Source of the DNA: Lichenicola sp964658455
GTDB lineage: Bacteria > Pseudomonadota > Alphaproteobacteria > Acetobacterales > Acetobacteraceae
Direction: 5' to 3'
Assembly: GCA_964658455.1 (NCBI GenBank)
Contig: CAZZZA010000033.1
Span: 1 to 24,534 of the forward strand
DNA length: 24,534 nt
The notes under the pieces were generated by a model, which was not told the origin of the DNA, searched no databases, and saw only the letters and a program-made list of their open reading frames with translations. The translations under genes and the position numbers were made by a program. This document shows, in pieces, positions 17,854-24,534 of the stretch (within the stretch, counting starts at the first letter, position 1; each line of letters begins with the position of its first letter).

Positions 17854-18093
17854 TCAGCCCGGGATCGACCATGCGGGTGCCCCGGCGCGGCGGCGTTGCG
17901 CGATCGCGACCACGTAGCCGGCATCGGCCAGCGCGTCGGCGATCAGGTCGGCGATCTCGCCCTGCATGGTCGCATCGACCATCGGCTGGGCGGGCCCGTA
18001 ATGGCGCATGCCGAGCGCCTGGCGCACGGCGAAGGCGGCGTCGCGCTTGTCCAGCGGCAGCAGCGGGCGGCGGTCGGGGATGGAGGCGAACAT
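17854..18093 (-). CDS. Small hypothetical protein (79 aa) with upstream CtrA-like box
   Basis: 79 residues, from an ATG preceded by AAGGAA at eight bases. It is soluble, with no signal or membrane segment: FASIPDRRPLLPLDKRDAAF, then a helical region GEIADLIADALADAGYVVAIAQ. I do not recognise the family. It sits between the lipoprotein and the acylase genes on the same strand, with a perfect TTAA-N7-TTAA site 19-33 bases upstream of its start. Confidence 0.7.
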   Translation of the reverse strand: MFASIPDRRPLLPLDKRDAAFAVRQALGMRHYGPAQPMVDATMQGEIADLIADALADAGYVVAIAQRRRAGAPAWSIPG

Positions 18094-18111
18094 GCAGGCG
18101 GTTCCTTCTCG

Positions 18112-18133
18112 TTAACCGCAGCTTAACCGCAGC
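18112..18133. promoter_or_regulatory. CtrA-type box in an 11-bp tandem repeat
   Basis: TTAACCGCAGC occurs twice in perfect tandem, which creates TTAA-N7-TTAA at 18112-18126, the consensus spacing for the alphaproteobacterial cell-cycle regulator CtrA. It is 19 bases upstream of the 79-aa gene's start and adjacent to its ribosome-binding site; that closeness fits repression or an extremely short leader. It also lies just downstream of the penicillin acylase stop. Confidence 0.5.
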
Positions 18134-18161
18134 CGTGAGAACGAATCAAGAACATTTACCC

Positions 18162-20366
18162 TTAGGGCGTCGGCTCCGCCAACGGCAGGTCGGCGCCGCC
18201 AGGGTGGTAGCGCCGGGTCGTGTGCTCCGCGACCTCGTCGGGGTAGAAATACACCGGCCGCAGCGCGCCGCTGGCGTAGCGGGCGGCCTGGTCGTTGAAA
18301 TGCGGCGCGCCGGGGTGGCCATCCTCGCCGCCGGCGGTGACCGCGACCGCGCGCACCCGCGGTCCGAACGCGACCGCGGCGACGAAGCTGTTGCCCTCGT
18401 TGCCGTAGCGCTTGCGCCAACCCGGCCCTTCCGGCCCGCTGATCGAGGCCAGCGAACCCCATTGCGCGGAGGTGAAGCCGACCGGCAGGCTCGGCGCGGC
18501 GTCGGAGAAGTGCGGCACCAGGGAGTCGTCGAGCCGCTGCACGCGGTTGATCTCGCCCCACGGCAGCCGCCAGGTGCCGAAATCGCGCACCAGCCGGTCG
18601 GAGGCGGCCGACAGCGCCGCCAGACGCTGCGCCGGCGACGTCCTGGCCAGCACCGATCGGTAATCAGCCAGGCTGTTGGCGTGCGCCTTGATCCCGGCGG
18701 TCCGCCACAGGGCCTCGCCCCAGGCGACCGCGAGCGTGGTCGGCACCGACTCCACCGACCAGCGCCGGTCCCAGCCGCGCAGCAGCGCGATCTGGTCCGC
18801 GACACGCGGCGCGCACGGGTCGTTCGGCGGCGCGCGGTCATAGGCATCGAGCAGCGACGGCAGCAGCAGATCGAACCCGGGCTGGGCGCTGTCATAGGCG
18901 GCGGCGACCAGCGTCTCGAGCGTGAAGCCGTGCCGCGACCGCAGCAGCGCCAGCGCATGCAGGCCGCGCACGTTCTCGCCGTAGCTGTCCATGTAGCGCG
19001 GGAAATCCGCCTGCCGGCGGCTGTCGGCGCCGGCGGCCGAATACGGCCAGTCGTTGGTGTTCTGCAACCATCCGGTCGCCGGATCGAGCAGATCAGGCGC
19101 CTCGTCGATGCCGTGCAGGCCGTGCCAGGCGGTGCGCGGGTCGGCGCCGTCGACCGGCCTGGTGTAGTCGAAACGATCGTCGCGGCGCGGGATGAATTGC
19201 GGGTGCAGATAGGCGATGTGCCCGTCGGCATCGGCATAGAGCGTGTTGTTCGAACTGTTGGCGCGAAGCTGCATAACCCGCATGTAGGCGGCGTAGTCAC
19301 GCGCCTTGGTCAGGCCGAAGGATTGTTCCAGCGCCGCCACCGGCGCGTACATCATCGCCTCGCTGATCCAGCGCCCGTCCGCGGCCCTGCCGACCACCGG
19401 GCCGTGGATCGTCCTGTAGATCGTGACCTCGCGGGTGGCGCGGCCGCCGTCGCGGGTCCGGTACGCCAGGGTGACGGTGGCGTGGTCGACCGGCGCCAGC
19501 GCCGCGCCGTCGCGGGTCCGCAGCGTGCCGTCCCGGATCACCGGCTGCTCCAGGAACTGGTCGACGGTATCGGCGTGGCTGGAGGTGTGCATCCAGCCGA
19601 CCCGCTCGTTGAACCCCTGGTAGATGAAGAACTGGCCCCAGGTGACCGCGCCATAGGCATCGAGCCCCTCGTCGCTGCGCATCTGCAGCTCGGAGCGGAA
19701 ATAGAACGAGGTATGCGGGTTGATCAGCAGCAGCGCCTGGTGGTCGCGGCTGTCGGAGGGGGCGATGGCGATGCCGTTCGAGCCGCCCAGGCCGCTGCCG
19801 TCGCCGGGCCGGTGCGACCCTGGCGGCGGATCGAGCAGCTCCGGCGACGGCAGCGCATAGAACGACGCCAGCGCCGGCAGCGCGATCTGTTCGACATCGC
19901 CGCCGATGCTGCCCTCGGTGAAGGACAGCGCCATCCACGGCTCGAAATGCCGGATCACCTGCGGCGTCACGCCCGGATGGGTGCGCAGATACAGGTTCAG
20001 CCCGCCTGCCCAGCCGGTCATCAATGCCTGCAGCCAGGCCGGGCTGGCGGCGTAGCGGGCGCGCAGATCGTCGGGATCGACATAGAGCCTGGCGCGCAGA
20101 TCCTGCGCCAGGGCGCCGGGCCCCTCGGCTTCCGCCAGCCGGCCGAGCGCGGTCAAGTAGTTGGTCTCGATCCGACCGAAATCATCCTCGGCCTGCGCAT
20201 AGGCGGCGCCGAACACGGCATCGGCGTCGGTATGGCCGTGTATGTGCGCGATGCCCCACTCATCCCGCGCGATCTGGATCCGCGACGCGGCCGGGTCGGC
20301 GGCGCATGCGCCGCGCCAGGGTGCGGCCACCACCAGGCTGGCGAAAACCCATGCCATGAGGCGCAT
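18162..20366 (-). CDS. Penicillin acylase family (S45) periplasmic amidohydrolase
   Basis: 734-residue Ntn hydrolase precursor. A signal peptide (LMAWVFASLVVAAPWRGACA) directs export. The alpha chain runs to about residue 195, beginning with the family motif DEWGIAHIHGHTDADAVFGAAYAQAEDD split across residues 35-62. The predicted autocatalytic cut precedes S196 in GLGGSNGIAI, which becomes the N-terminal nucleophile of the beta chain; INPHTSF and ANSSNNTLY are expected active-site segments. Substrates in the family include beta-lactams, acyl-homoserine lactones and other acyl amides; none can be assigned here. It lies alone on the minus strand. Confidence 0.93.
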   Translation of the reverse strand: MRLMAWVFASLVVAAPWRGACAADPAASRIQIARDEWGIAHIHGHTDADAVFGAAYAQAEDDFGRIETNYLTALGRLAEAEGPGALAQDLRARLYVDPDDLRARYAASPAWLQALMTGWAGGLNLYLRTHPGVTPQVIRHFEPWMALSFTEGSIGGDVEQIALPALASFYALPSPELLDPPPGSHRPGDGSGLGGSNGIAIAPSDSRDHQALLLINPHTSFYFRSELQMRSDEGLDAYGAVTWGQFFIYQGFNERVGWMHTSSHADTVDQFLEQPVIRDGTLRTRDGAALAPVDHATVTLAYRTRDGGRATREVTIYRTIHGPVVGRAADGRWISEAMMYAPVAALEQSFGLTKARDYAAYMRVMQLRANSSNNTLYADADGHIAYLHPQFIPRRDDRFDYTRPVDGADPRTAWHGLHGIDEAPDLLDPATGWLQNTNDWPYSAAGADSRRQADFPRYMDSYGENVRGLHALALLRSRHGFTLETLVAAAYDSAQPGFDLLLPSLLDAYDRAPPNDPCAPRVADQIALLRGWDRRWSVESVPTTLAVAWGEALWRTAGIKAHANSLADYRSVLARTSPAQRLAALSAASDRLVRDFGTWRLPWGEINRVQRLDDSLVPHFSDAAPSLPVGFTSAQWGSLASISGPEGPGWRKRYGNEGNSFVAAVAFGPRVRAVAVTAGGEDGHPGAPHFNDQAARYASGALRPVYFYPDEVAEHTTRRYHPGGADLPLAEPTP

Positions 20367-20456
20367 GCCGCGCTCCCTCTCCGCCAGACCCCGACCCGGC
20401 CATGGTGCGGCTTTCGCCCCGGCCCGACAACCGCCGCGGAGAGGCTGGCGGACGCC

Positions 20457-20576
20457 TCAGGCCATGATCATCCACAGGCCGCCGGCCACGAACAGTGACA
20501 CCGCAGCGGCGGCGCAACGGGAAATGACGGCGCCGGACTCAGTGGCGACGGGCAACGGCAGGCTCATGCGGGTCAT
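20457..20576 (-). CDS. Possible 39-aa single-pass membrane peptide
   Basis: ATG at 20576 to TGA at 20457: an N-terminal MTRMSLPLPVATESG and then a hydrophobic helix AAAAVSLFVAGGLWMIMA at the C-terminus. It lies upstream of the acylase on the same strand. No clear Shine-Dalgarno sequence; TTGACC lies about 15 bases upstream. The composition suits a tiny inner-membrane protein, but length makes chance plausible. Confidence 0.35.
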   Translation of the reverse strand: MTRMSLPLPVATESGAVISRCAAAAVSLFVAGGLWMIMA

Positions 20577-20807
20577 CGGAAATACTCGGTCAAAAGGTTA
20601 GTGCGGGTGGACGGGTTCGTCATCGCCGGCACTGCTTATGCCGCGCCCCGCCACCGGTCGATGCCCACGAATGCATTCCTCGTGTGCAGTTGCTGATTAA
20701 AGAATTGGCAACTTTGTCTGGGGTGTGGCGGGGACAAAATCGGTCCCGGACGCAACCGATCCACCACCCGGGCCGTATGGTGGCTGAACCCAGGAAGGAA
20801 CCTGCCA
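20577..20807. promoter_or_regulatory. Promoter region of the redox operon
   Basis: 231 bp, AT-richer around 20690-20712. It includes an inverted repeat GGGAC, seven bases, GTCCC at 20731-20747. A good Shine-Dalgarno AGGAAGGAA lies at 20792-20800. I could not identify a convincing -35/-10 pair. Confidence 0.4.
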
Positions 20808-21404
20808 GTGACATACCGTATCGCCGCCACGCTCGGCCTCGCCGGCCTGTTCGCCGCCGGCACCGCCCTGGCGCAGGTGCCGCCGCGCACCCGTGGCGTG
20901 ATCACCTCGATGACCGACGACACCGTCACCCTCAAGAGCCATTCCGGCACCAAGACGCTGCATATCGGCAGCGGCACCGGCTATGTCGGCGCGACCACCG
21001 CCTCGCTGGATGCGGTCAAGGCCGGCCGCTTCATCGGCACCGCGGCGGTGCCGCAGTCCGACGGCACGCTCAAGGCGCTCGAGGTGACGGTGTTCCCGGA
21101 GAGCATGCGCGGCGCCGGCGAGGGCAATTACGGCTGGGATCTCGGCCAGGGCTCGTCGATGACCAACGGCACCATCGGCTCGGTGGTCGGCAGCAGCGGA
21201 CGCACCATGACGGTCAACTACAAGGGCGGCCAGAAGAAGCTGACGGTGCCGCAGGACGTGCCCGTGGTCGATCTGGAGCCGGGCAGCAAGGCCCTGCTCA
21301 AGCCCGGCGCGCACGTGGTGGCGTTCGGCCCGGTCGGCGCCGACGGCAGCGTCGATGCCAAGCGGATCATCGTCGGAGAGGACGGCGCCGTCCCGCCGAT
21401 GTAG
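20808..21404 (+). CDS. Exported DUF5666-like beta-repeat protein
   Basis: 198 residues from a GTG at 20808, seven bases after AGGAAGGAA. The signal peptide ends LFAAGTALA before QVPPRTRG. The mature protein has two similar beta-rich units, RGVITSMTDDTVTLKSHSG (about 28-98) and NGTIGSVVGSSGRTMTVNY (about 120-192), each ending in a hydrophobic strand such as ALEVTVFP or AKRIIVGE, as in DUF5666-type domains. Periplasmic. It heads an operon with a cytochrome b and a molybdoenzyme (28 and -4 bp spacing), suggesting an accessory or substrate-binding role; this is inference. Confidence 0.82.
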   Translation: MTYRIAATLGLAGLFAAGTALAQVPPRTRGVITSMTDDTVTLKSHSGTKTLHIGSGTGYVGATTASLDAVKAGRFIGTAAVPQSDGTLKALEVTVFPESMRGAGEGNYGWDLGQGSSMTNGTIGSVVGSSGRTMTVNYKGGQKKLTVPQDVPVVDLEPGSKALLKPGAHVVAFGPVGADGSVDAKRIIVGEDGAVPPM

Positions 21405-21435
21405 AACGCTGGGCGGCCGGTCTGGAGGCGGAATG

Positions 21436-22083
21436 ATGGAACAGGTGGTGCGGACGGGCGCACGGCGGGAGCGGATGCTGGTGCATCCGGCGATCGTCCG
21501 GCTGACCCATTGGGTCAATGCGGTCGCGATCGTGATGATGGTGATGAGCGGCTGGCAGATCTATGACGCCTCGCCGCTGCTGCCGTTCACCTTCCCGGGC
21601 TGGGCGGTGCTGGGCGGCTGGCTCGGCGGCGGCATCGCCTGGCATCTGGCGGCGATGTGGCTGCTGGTCGCCAACGGGCTGCTCTACCTCGCCTACGGCC
21701 TGCTCGCCGGACATTTCAGCCGCACCCTGCTGCCGGTGACGCCCGGGGCGGTGTGGCGCGACCTCGGCCAGGCGCTGCGCTTCAGGCTGCGGCACCGCAT
21801 CGGCAGCTACAACGCGGTGCAGCGGCTGCTCTACATCGTCGTGCTGCTGTTCGGCATCGCCGCCGTGCTGTCCGGGCTCGGGCTGTGGAAGCCGGTGCAG
21901 CTGGCATGGATCGGCGCGCCGATCGGCGGCTACCCGACGCTGCGCTGGGTGCATTTCCTGGCCATGACCGGAATCGTCGGCTTCCTGGTGATCCATCTGG
22001 CGCTGGTGGCGCTGGTGCCGCGCACGCTGGTGTCGATGATCACCGGCCGGGCAAGGATCCCGGACGCGGAGACCGCGCCATGA
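21436..22083 (+). CDS. Cytochrome b561 / Ni-hydrogenase-type b cytochrome
   Basis: 215-residue inner-membrane electron carrier with four predicted helices. Candidate haem ligands: H25 (RLTHW), H70 (AWHLAAMW), H173 (RWVHF) and H187 (LVIHLALV), the pattern of the PF01292 family. It should pass quinol electrons to the periplasmic molybdoenzyme encoded next. ATG at 21436 is chosen because GGAGG is seven bases upstream; an ATG at 21433 precedes it in frame. The stop overlaps the next start (ATGA). Not an MsrQ/YedZ homologue, although it occupies the equivalent place. Confidence 0.9.
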   Translation: MEQVVRTGARRERMLVHPAIVRLTHWVNAVAIVMMVMSGWQIYDASPLLPFTFPGWAVLGGWLGGGIAWHLAAMWLLVANGLLYLAYGLLAGHFSRTLLPVTPGAVWRDLGQALRFRLRHRIGSYNAVQRLLYIVVLLFGIAAVLSGLGLWKPVQLAWIGAPIGGYPTLRWVHFLAMTGIVGFLVIHLALVALVPRTLVSMITGRARIPDAETAP

Positions 22084-22853
22084 ACCGGGCCGACCCCACG
22101 CAGCGCGCCCAGCTTCGCGCGCTCGCCGAGGCGACGCGGCCGCGGCTGGAGCGGCTCGGCCGGCGCGGCCTGCTGCGCGGCGGCCTGTCGCTCGGCGCGC
22201 TGACCATGCTGTCCGGCTGCAACCTCGCCGACGGCGACGCGGTGGACAAGGTGCTGCTGGCGATGTCCAGGTTCAACGACAGGATGCAGGCGCTGCTGTT
22301 CAGCCGCCACACCCTGGCGCCGACCTACGGCGCCGACAGGATCACCCGGCCGTTCCCGTACAACGCCTTCTATCCGATCGACAACGCGCCGGATCTCGAT
22401 GCCGGCGACTGGAAGCTCGAGGTCTCCGGGCTGGTCGCCGACAAGACTCCCTGGACCGTCGACCGGCTGCGGCAGATGCCGCAGGAGAGCCAGATCACCC
22501 GGCTGATCTGCGTCGAGGGATGGAGTGCGATCGGCCAGTGGGGCGGCGTACCGCTGCATCGCTTCCTGGAGAAGATCGGCGCCGATACCAGGGCGCGCTA
22601 TGTCGGCTTCAAGTGCGCCGACCGCTATTACGGCTCGATCGACATGGCATCGGCGCTGCAGCCGCAGACGATCCTGGCGCTGGATTTCGAGAACAAGCCG
22701 CTGCCGACCGGGTTCGGTTATCCGCTGCGCCTGCGCATCCCCACCAAGCTCGGCTTCAAGAACCCGAAATTCATCACCGCCTTGTTCGTCACCAACGATT
22801 ATCCTGGCGGCTACTGGGAGGACCAGGGCTACAACTGGTTCAGCGGCAGCTAG
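22080..22853 (+). CDS. Molybdopterin-dependent oxidoreductase, sulfite oxidase/YedY fold
   Basis: 257-residue enzyme. The N-terminus has a twin-arginine signal, RRGLLRGGLSLGALTMLSGC, which also ends in a lipobox with C47. The catalytic domain (about 95-255) has the molybdenum-ligand cysteine C144 in RLICVEGWSAIGQWGGVPL, then KCADRYYGSIDM and the C-terminal IPTKLGFKNPKF. Predicted to be an exported reductase or oxidase receiving electrons from the adjacent cytochrome b. E. coli MsrP repairs methionine sulfoxide in the same fold, but the partner differs here, so substrate is open. Tightly coupled to the cytochrome gene. Confidence 0.92.
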   Translation: MNRADPTQRAQLRALAEATRPRLERLGRRGLLRGGLSLGALTMLSGCNLADGDAVDKVLLAMSRFNDRMQALLFSRHTLAPTYGADRITRPFPYNAFYPIDNAPDLDAGDWKLEVSGLVADKTPWTVDRLRQMPQESQITRLICVEGWSAIGQWGGVPLHRFLEKIGADTRARYVGFKCADRYYGSIDMASALQPQTILALDFENKPLPTGFGYPLRLRIPTKLGFKNPKFITALFVTNDYPGGYWEDQGYNWFSGS

Positions 22854-22874
22854 CAGCGGCGCCGAGGGCGAGCC

Positions 22875-23219
22875 TCAGGGTGCTTCCGGCGCCAGGGTGA
22901 TCTCGGTGACGCTCCTGGCGGCGGCCAGGTCCCAGACCAGCACGCGGTCCGGACCGCCGCCGCTCAGCGCGATCGCCAGCAGCGTATCGGACTGGCGTGT
23001 CATCGCGGTGATCCGGGTGCCGGGCGGCTCCTGGTGCAGCGCGGCCACGCCCGGCGCGGCACCCAGCACCGGTCCCGCGATCGGCACCGGCCGGTGCCCC
23101 GCCGCCAGGCGATGCACCACCACGCCGATCAGCGTCGCGGTCCCGGCCAGGATCAGCACCCCCATGGCGATCACCAGCACCAGCATCGCCCTGTGTGGCA
23201 CCGCCTTGTCAGCCTGCAT
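22875..23219 (-). CDS. Small membrane-anchored protein, DUF6476-like
   Basis: 114 residues: a short cytoplasmic start MQADKAVPHRA, one transmembrane helix LVLVIAMGVLILAGTATLIGVV split by no charge, then a periplasmic beta-rich tail (ITAMTRQSDTLLAIALSGGG, VLVWDLAAARSVTEITLAP). The position divergent from rluD and next to rpoH matches what I recall for DUF6476 proteins; family assignment is tentative. ATG at 23219 with GAGGGA about nine bases upstream; 35 bp separate it from rluD. Confidence 0.75.
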   Translation of the reverse strand: MQADKAVPHRAMLVLVIAMGVLILAGTATLIGVVVHRLAAGHRPVPIAGPVLGAAPGVAALHQEPPGTRITAMTRQSDTLLAIALSGGGPDRVLVWDLAAARSVTEITLAPEAP

Positions 23220-23254
23220 TCCCAAGCGTCCCTCACAAGCGCAAAACCGGGCCG

Positions 23255-24226
23255 ATGACCGAACCACCCGAAACCATCCTGGCTGTCGCCGGGCCGGAGC
23301 ATGACGGCATGCGGACCGACCGCTTCCTGGCGGACGCCACCCCTAGCCTGTCACGGTCGCGCGTCAAGGGGCTGATGGAGGGCGGCCATCTGCTGCGCGA
23401 CGGGGTGGAGCTGCGCTCGCCGTCCGAGCCGGTGCGGGCCGGCATGCGCTTCGCGCTGGCGCCGCCGGCGCCGGTTTCGGCCCGGCCCGACCCGCAGGCG
23501 ATCCCGTTTCGCATCCTGTTCGAGGATGACAGCCTGATCGTGCTCGACAAGCCGGCCGGGCTGGTGGTGCACCCGGCACCGGGCAACGAGGACGGCACCC
23601 TGGTGAACGCCCTGCTGGCGCATTGCGGCGACCGGCTGCCCGGCATCGGCGGCGAACGCCGGCCCGGCATCGTGCACCGGCTCGACAAGGACACGTCCGG
23701 CACCATGGTGGTCGCCAAGACCGAGCAGACGCTGGCGGCGCTGTCGGAGGCGTTCGCGACCCGGGTGATCGAGCGCAGCTATCTGGCCCTGTGCTGGGGC
23801 CTGCTGACGCCCGCCGCCGGCACGTTCGAGGGCGCGATCGGCCGCGACCCGCGCGACCGCAAGCGGATGACGGTGGTCGGTCGCGGCGGCAAGCCGGCGC
23901 TGTCGCACTACCGCACCCTGGCGGTGACGGACGGCGCGGTCAGCCTGGTCGAATGCCGGCTGGCGACCGGGCGCACCCACCAGATCCGGGTGCATTTCTC
24001 CCAGGCCGGCCACGCCCTGCTCGGCGACCCGGTCTATCTGCGGCGGGTGCCGGCGGCGGCGAAACTGCTGGAGCCGGACGCACGGCGCGCCGCGCTGGAC
24101 TTCCCGCGCCAGGCGCTGCACGCGGCGACGCTGGGCTTCAGCCACCCGGTGACCGGCGCCGACATGCGGTTCGAGACCGAGCCGCCGGAGGATTTCACGA
24201 CGTTGCAGCGTATCCTGTTCAGATGA
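23255..24226 (+). CDS. rluD: RluA-family 23S rRNA pseudouridine synthase (RluD-like)
   Basis: 323-residue pseudouridine synthase. An S4 RNA-binding domain (about 18-75, MRTDRFLADATPSLSRSRVK) precedes the catalytic domain, with the hallmark GIVHRLDKDTSGT and catalytic aspartate D144, then ATGRTHQIRVHF and GDPVY. The S4 plus catalytic architecture and length fit RluD, which modifies helix 69 of 23S rRNA; RluC is the alternative. ATG at 23255 has no strong Shine-Dalgarno sequence, but the S4 domain begins soon after. It is divergent from the small membrane protein and 244 bp upstream of rpoH. Confidence 0.92.
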   Translation: MTEPPETILAVAGPEHDGMRTDRFLADATPSLSRSRVKGLMEGGHLLRDGVELRSPSEPVRAGMRFALAPPAPVSARPDPQAIPFRILFEDDSLIVLDKPAGLVVHPAPGNEDGTLVNALLAHCGDRLPGIGGERRPGIVHRLDKDTSGTMVVAKTEQTLAALSEAFATRVIERSYLALCWGLLTPAAGTFEGAIGRDPRDRKRMTVVGRGGKPALSHYRTLAVTDGAVSLVECRLATGRTHQIRVHFSQAGHALLGDPVYLRRVPAAAKLLEPDARRAALDFPRQALHAATLGFSHPVTGADMRFETEPPEDFTTLQRILFR

Positions 24227-24248
24227 ACGGAAGTTCAGGCTCAATTTC

Positions 24249-24277
24249 TTGACAGGACCGGAGCGGTCCTGTTACAC
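24249..24277 (+). promoter_or_regulatory. Strong sigma-70-type promoter of rpoH with a dyad in the spacer
   Basis: Consensus TTGACA at 24249-24254, a 17-bp spacer, and TTACAC at 24272-24277. The spacer is filled by a perfect inverted repeat, AGGACCG-GAG-CGGTCCT (24254-24270), suitable for a regulator binding between the boxes. Predicted transcription start is near 24284. It could alternatively be an rluD terminator stem, but no T-run follows. Confidence 0.7.
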
Positions 24278-24283
24278 GATCGC

Positions 24284-24470
24284 AGGTCCGAGTGGCGGGC
24301 GTGCCCCTCGGACCAGGTCGTCCTGGGATTGCTCCGCCTTGCCACAAGGGGAGACTCTCAGGGACGTGAAGCCCTGTTCCGCGCCCATGCCGGCTAGGCT
24401 CGCAACCCGTTTCGCTCTGTGCCGTAAGGACAAGAGCAAGCGCAGCCTCTCAGGCGAAAGGAGCCGTTCG
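24284..24470 (+). promoter_or_regulatory. Long structured 5' leader of rpoH
   Basis: About 187 nt from the predicted transcription start to the rpoH ATG. At the 5' end GGTCCGAG (24285-24292) pairs with CTCGGACC (24307-24314). CAGGG/CCCTG forms another stem near 24359-24375. UUUCGC (24410-24415) is complementary to GCGAAA (24454-24459), which overlaps the Shine-Dalgarno AAGGAG (24458-24463); G461 and G463 could also pair with C408 and C406. An alternative hairpin, GCUCU/AGAGC, would compete. These features suggest translational control of the heat-shock sigma factor. Confidence 0.45.
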
Positions 24471-24534
24471 ATGGTCTCAGCCGTCATCAATGTCAGTCCG
24501 GAAGGCAACCTTTCGCGTTACCTCCAGGATATCC
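24471..24534 (+). CDS. rpoH: RNA polymerase heat-shock sigma factor RpoH (5' end only)
   Basis: Only the first 21 codons are in the window. VSPEGNLSRYLQDI matches the conserved N-terminus of alphaproteobacterial sigma-32 (SPEGGLxRYLxEI). The ATG has an excellent Shine-Dalgarno, AAGGAG, seven bases upstream. Gene order rluD-rpoH agrees with other alphaproteobacteria. The sigma domains themselves are outside the window. Confidence 0.85.
   Translation, partial: MVSAVINVSPEGNLSRYLQDI

Noticed and set aside
17724..20498. 924-codon plus-strand frame opposite the acylase
   Set aside because: Antisense shadow; the acylase has a signal peptide and a full set of family motifs.
24284..24470. Known riboswitch or small RNA (glycine, SAM, 6S, SRP) in the rpoH leader
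   Set aside because: None of the conserved cores I know could be found; described only as a structured leader.

Overview
The window is GC-rich DNA (about 70% by eye) from an alphaproteobacterium, most likely an Acetobacteraceae/Rhodospirillales member. The pointers are the mfd-sdhE/recG arrangement, a UPF0262 protein, a 1-beta-type aminotransferase, a perfect CtrA-type box, and the rluD-rpoH junction. The family-level placement is inference from gene style.

Layout. 1-4762: DNA repair block, with mfd (C-terminus cut off by the window start) and sdhE on the minus strand, divergent from recG. 4852-6678: a cytosolic GAF/degenerate-GGDEF/EAL protein, probably a cyclic-di-GMP phosphodiesterase. 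6711-11565: a minus-strand run of gluQ (tRNA-Asp modification), a cytoplasmic GH13 glycosidase and two tandem class I aminotransferases. 11792-13660: a GTG-started HNH endonuclease (plus), convergent with a marC-UPF0262 pair (minus).

13793-about 17200 is the accessory region. An intact tRNA-Glu(CUC) is followed by lower-GC DNA holding an IS5-type transposase remnant, a stand-alone zinc-ribbon/RES-domain protein (predicted NAD+-consuming effector) and a decayed chain of small ORFs. About 2.4 kb downstream lies a second, mutated copy of the tRNA 3' part plus some 45 bp of flanking DNA (94-95 nt, five differences). Beyond it are a 78-aa helical protein and mostly non-coding DNA. I read this as a remnant of one or more tRNA-targeted integrations, with no integrase in the window.

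17214-20576: minus-strand lipoprotein, a 79-aa protein with a CtrA-like box just upstream, a periplasmic penicillin-acylase-family Ntn hydrolase, and a possible 39-aa membrane peptide. 20808-22853: a plus-strand operon of an exported beta-repeat protein, a b-type cytochrome and a Tat-exported molybdopterin oxidoreductase, i.e. a periplasmic redox module. 22875-24534: a small membrane protein divergent from rluD, then a strong promoter, a long structured leader and the start of rpoH, cut by the window end.
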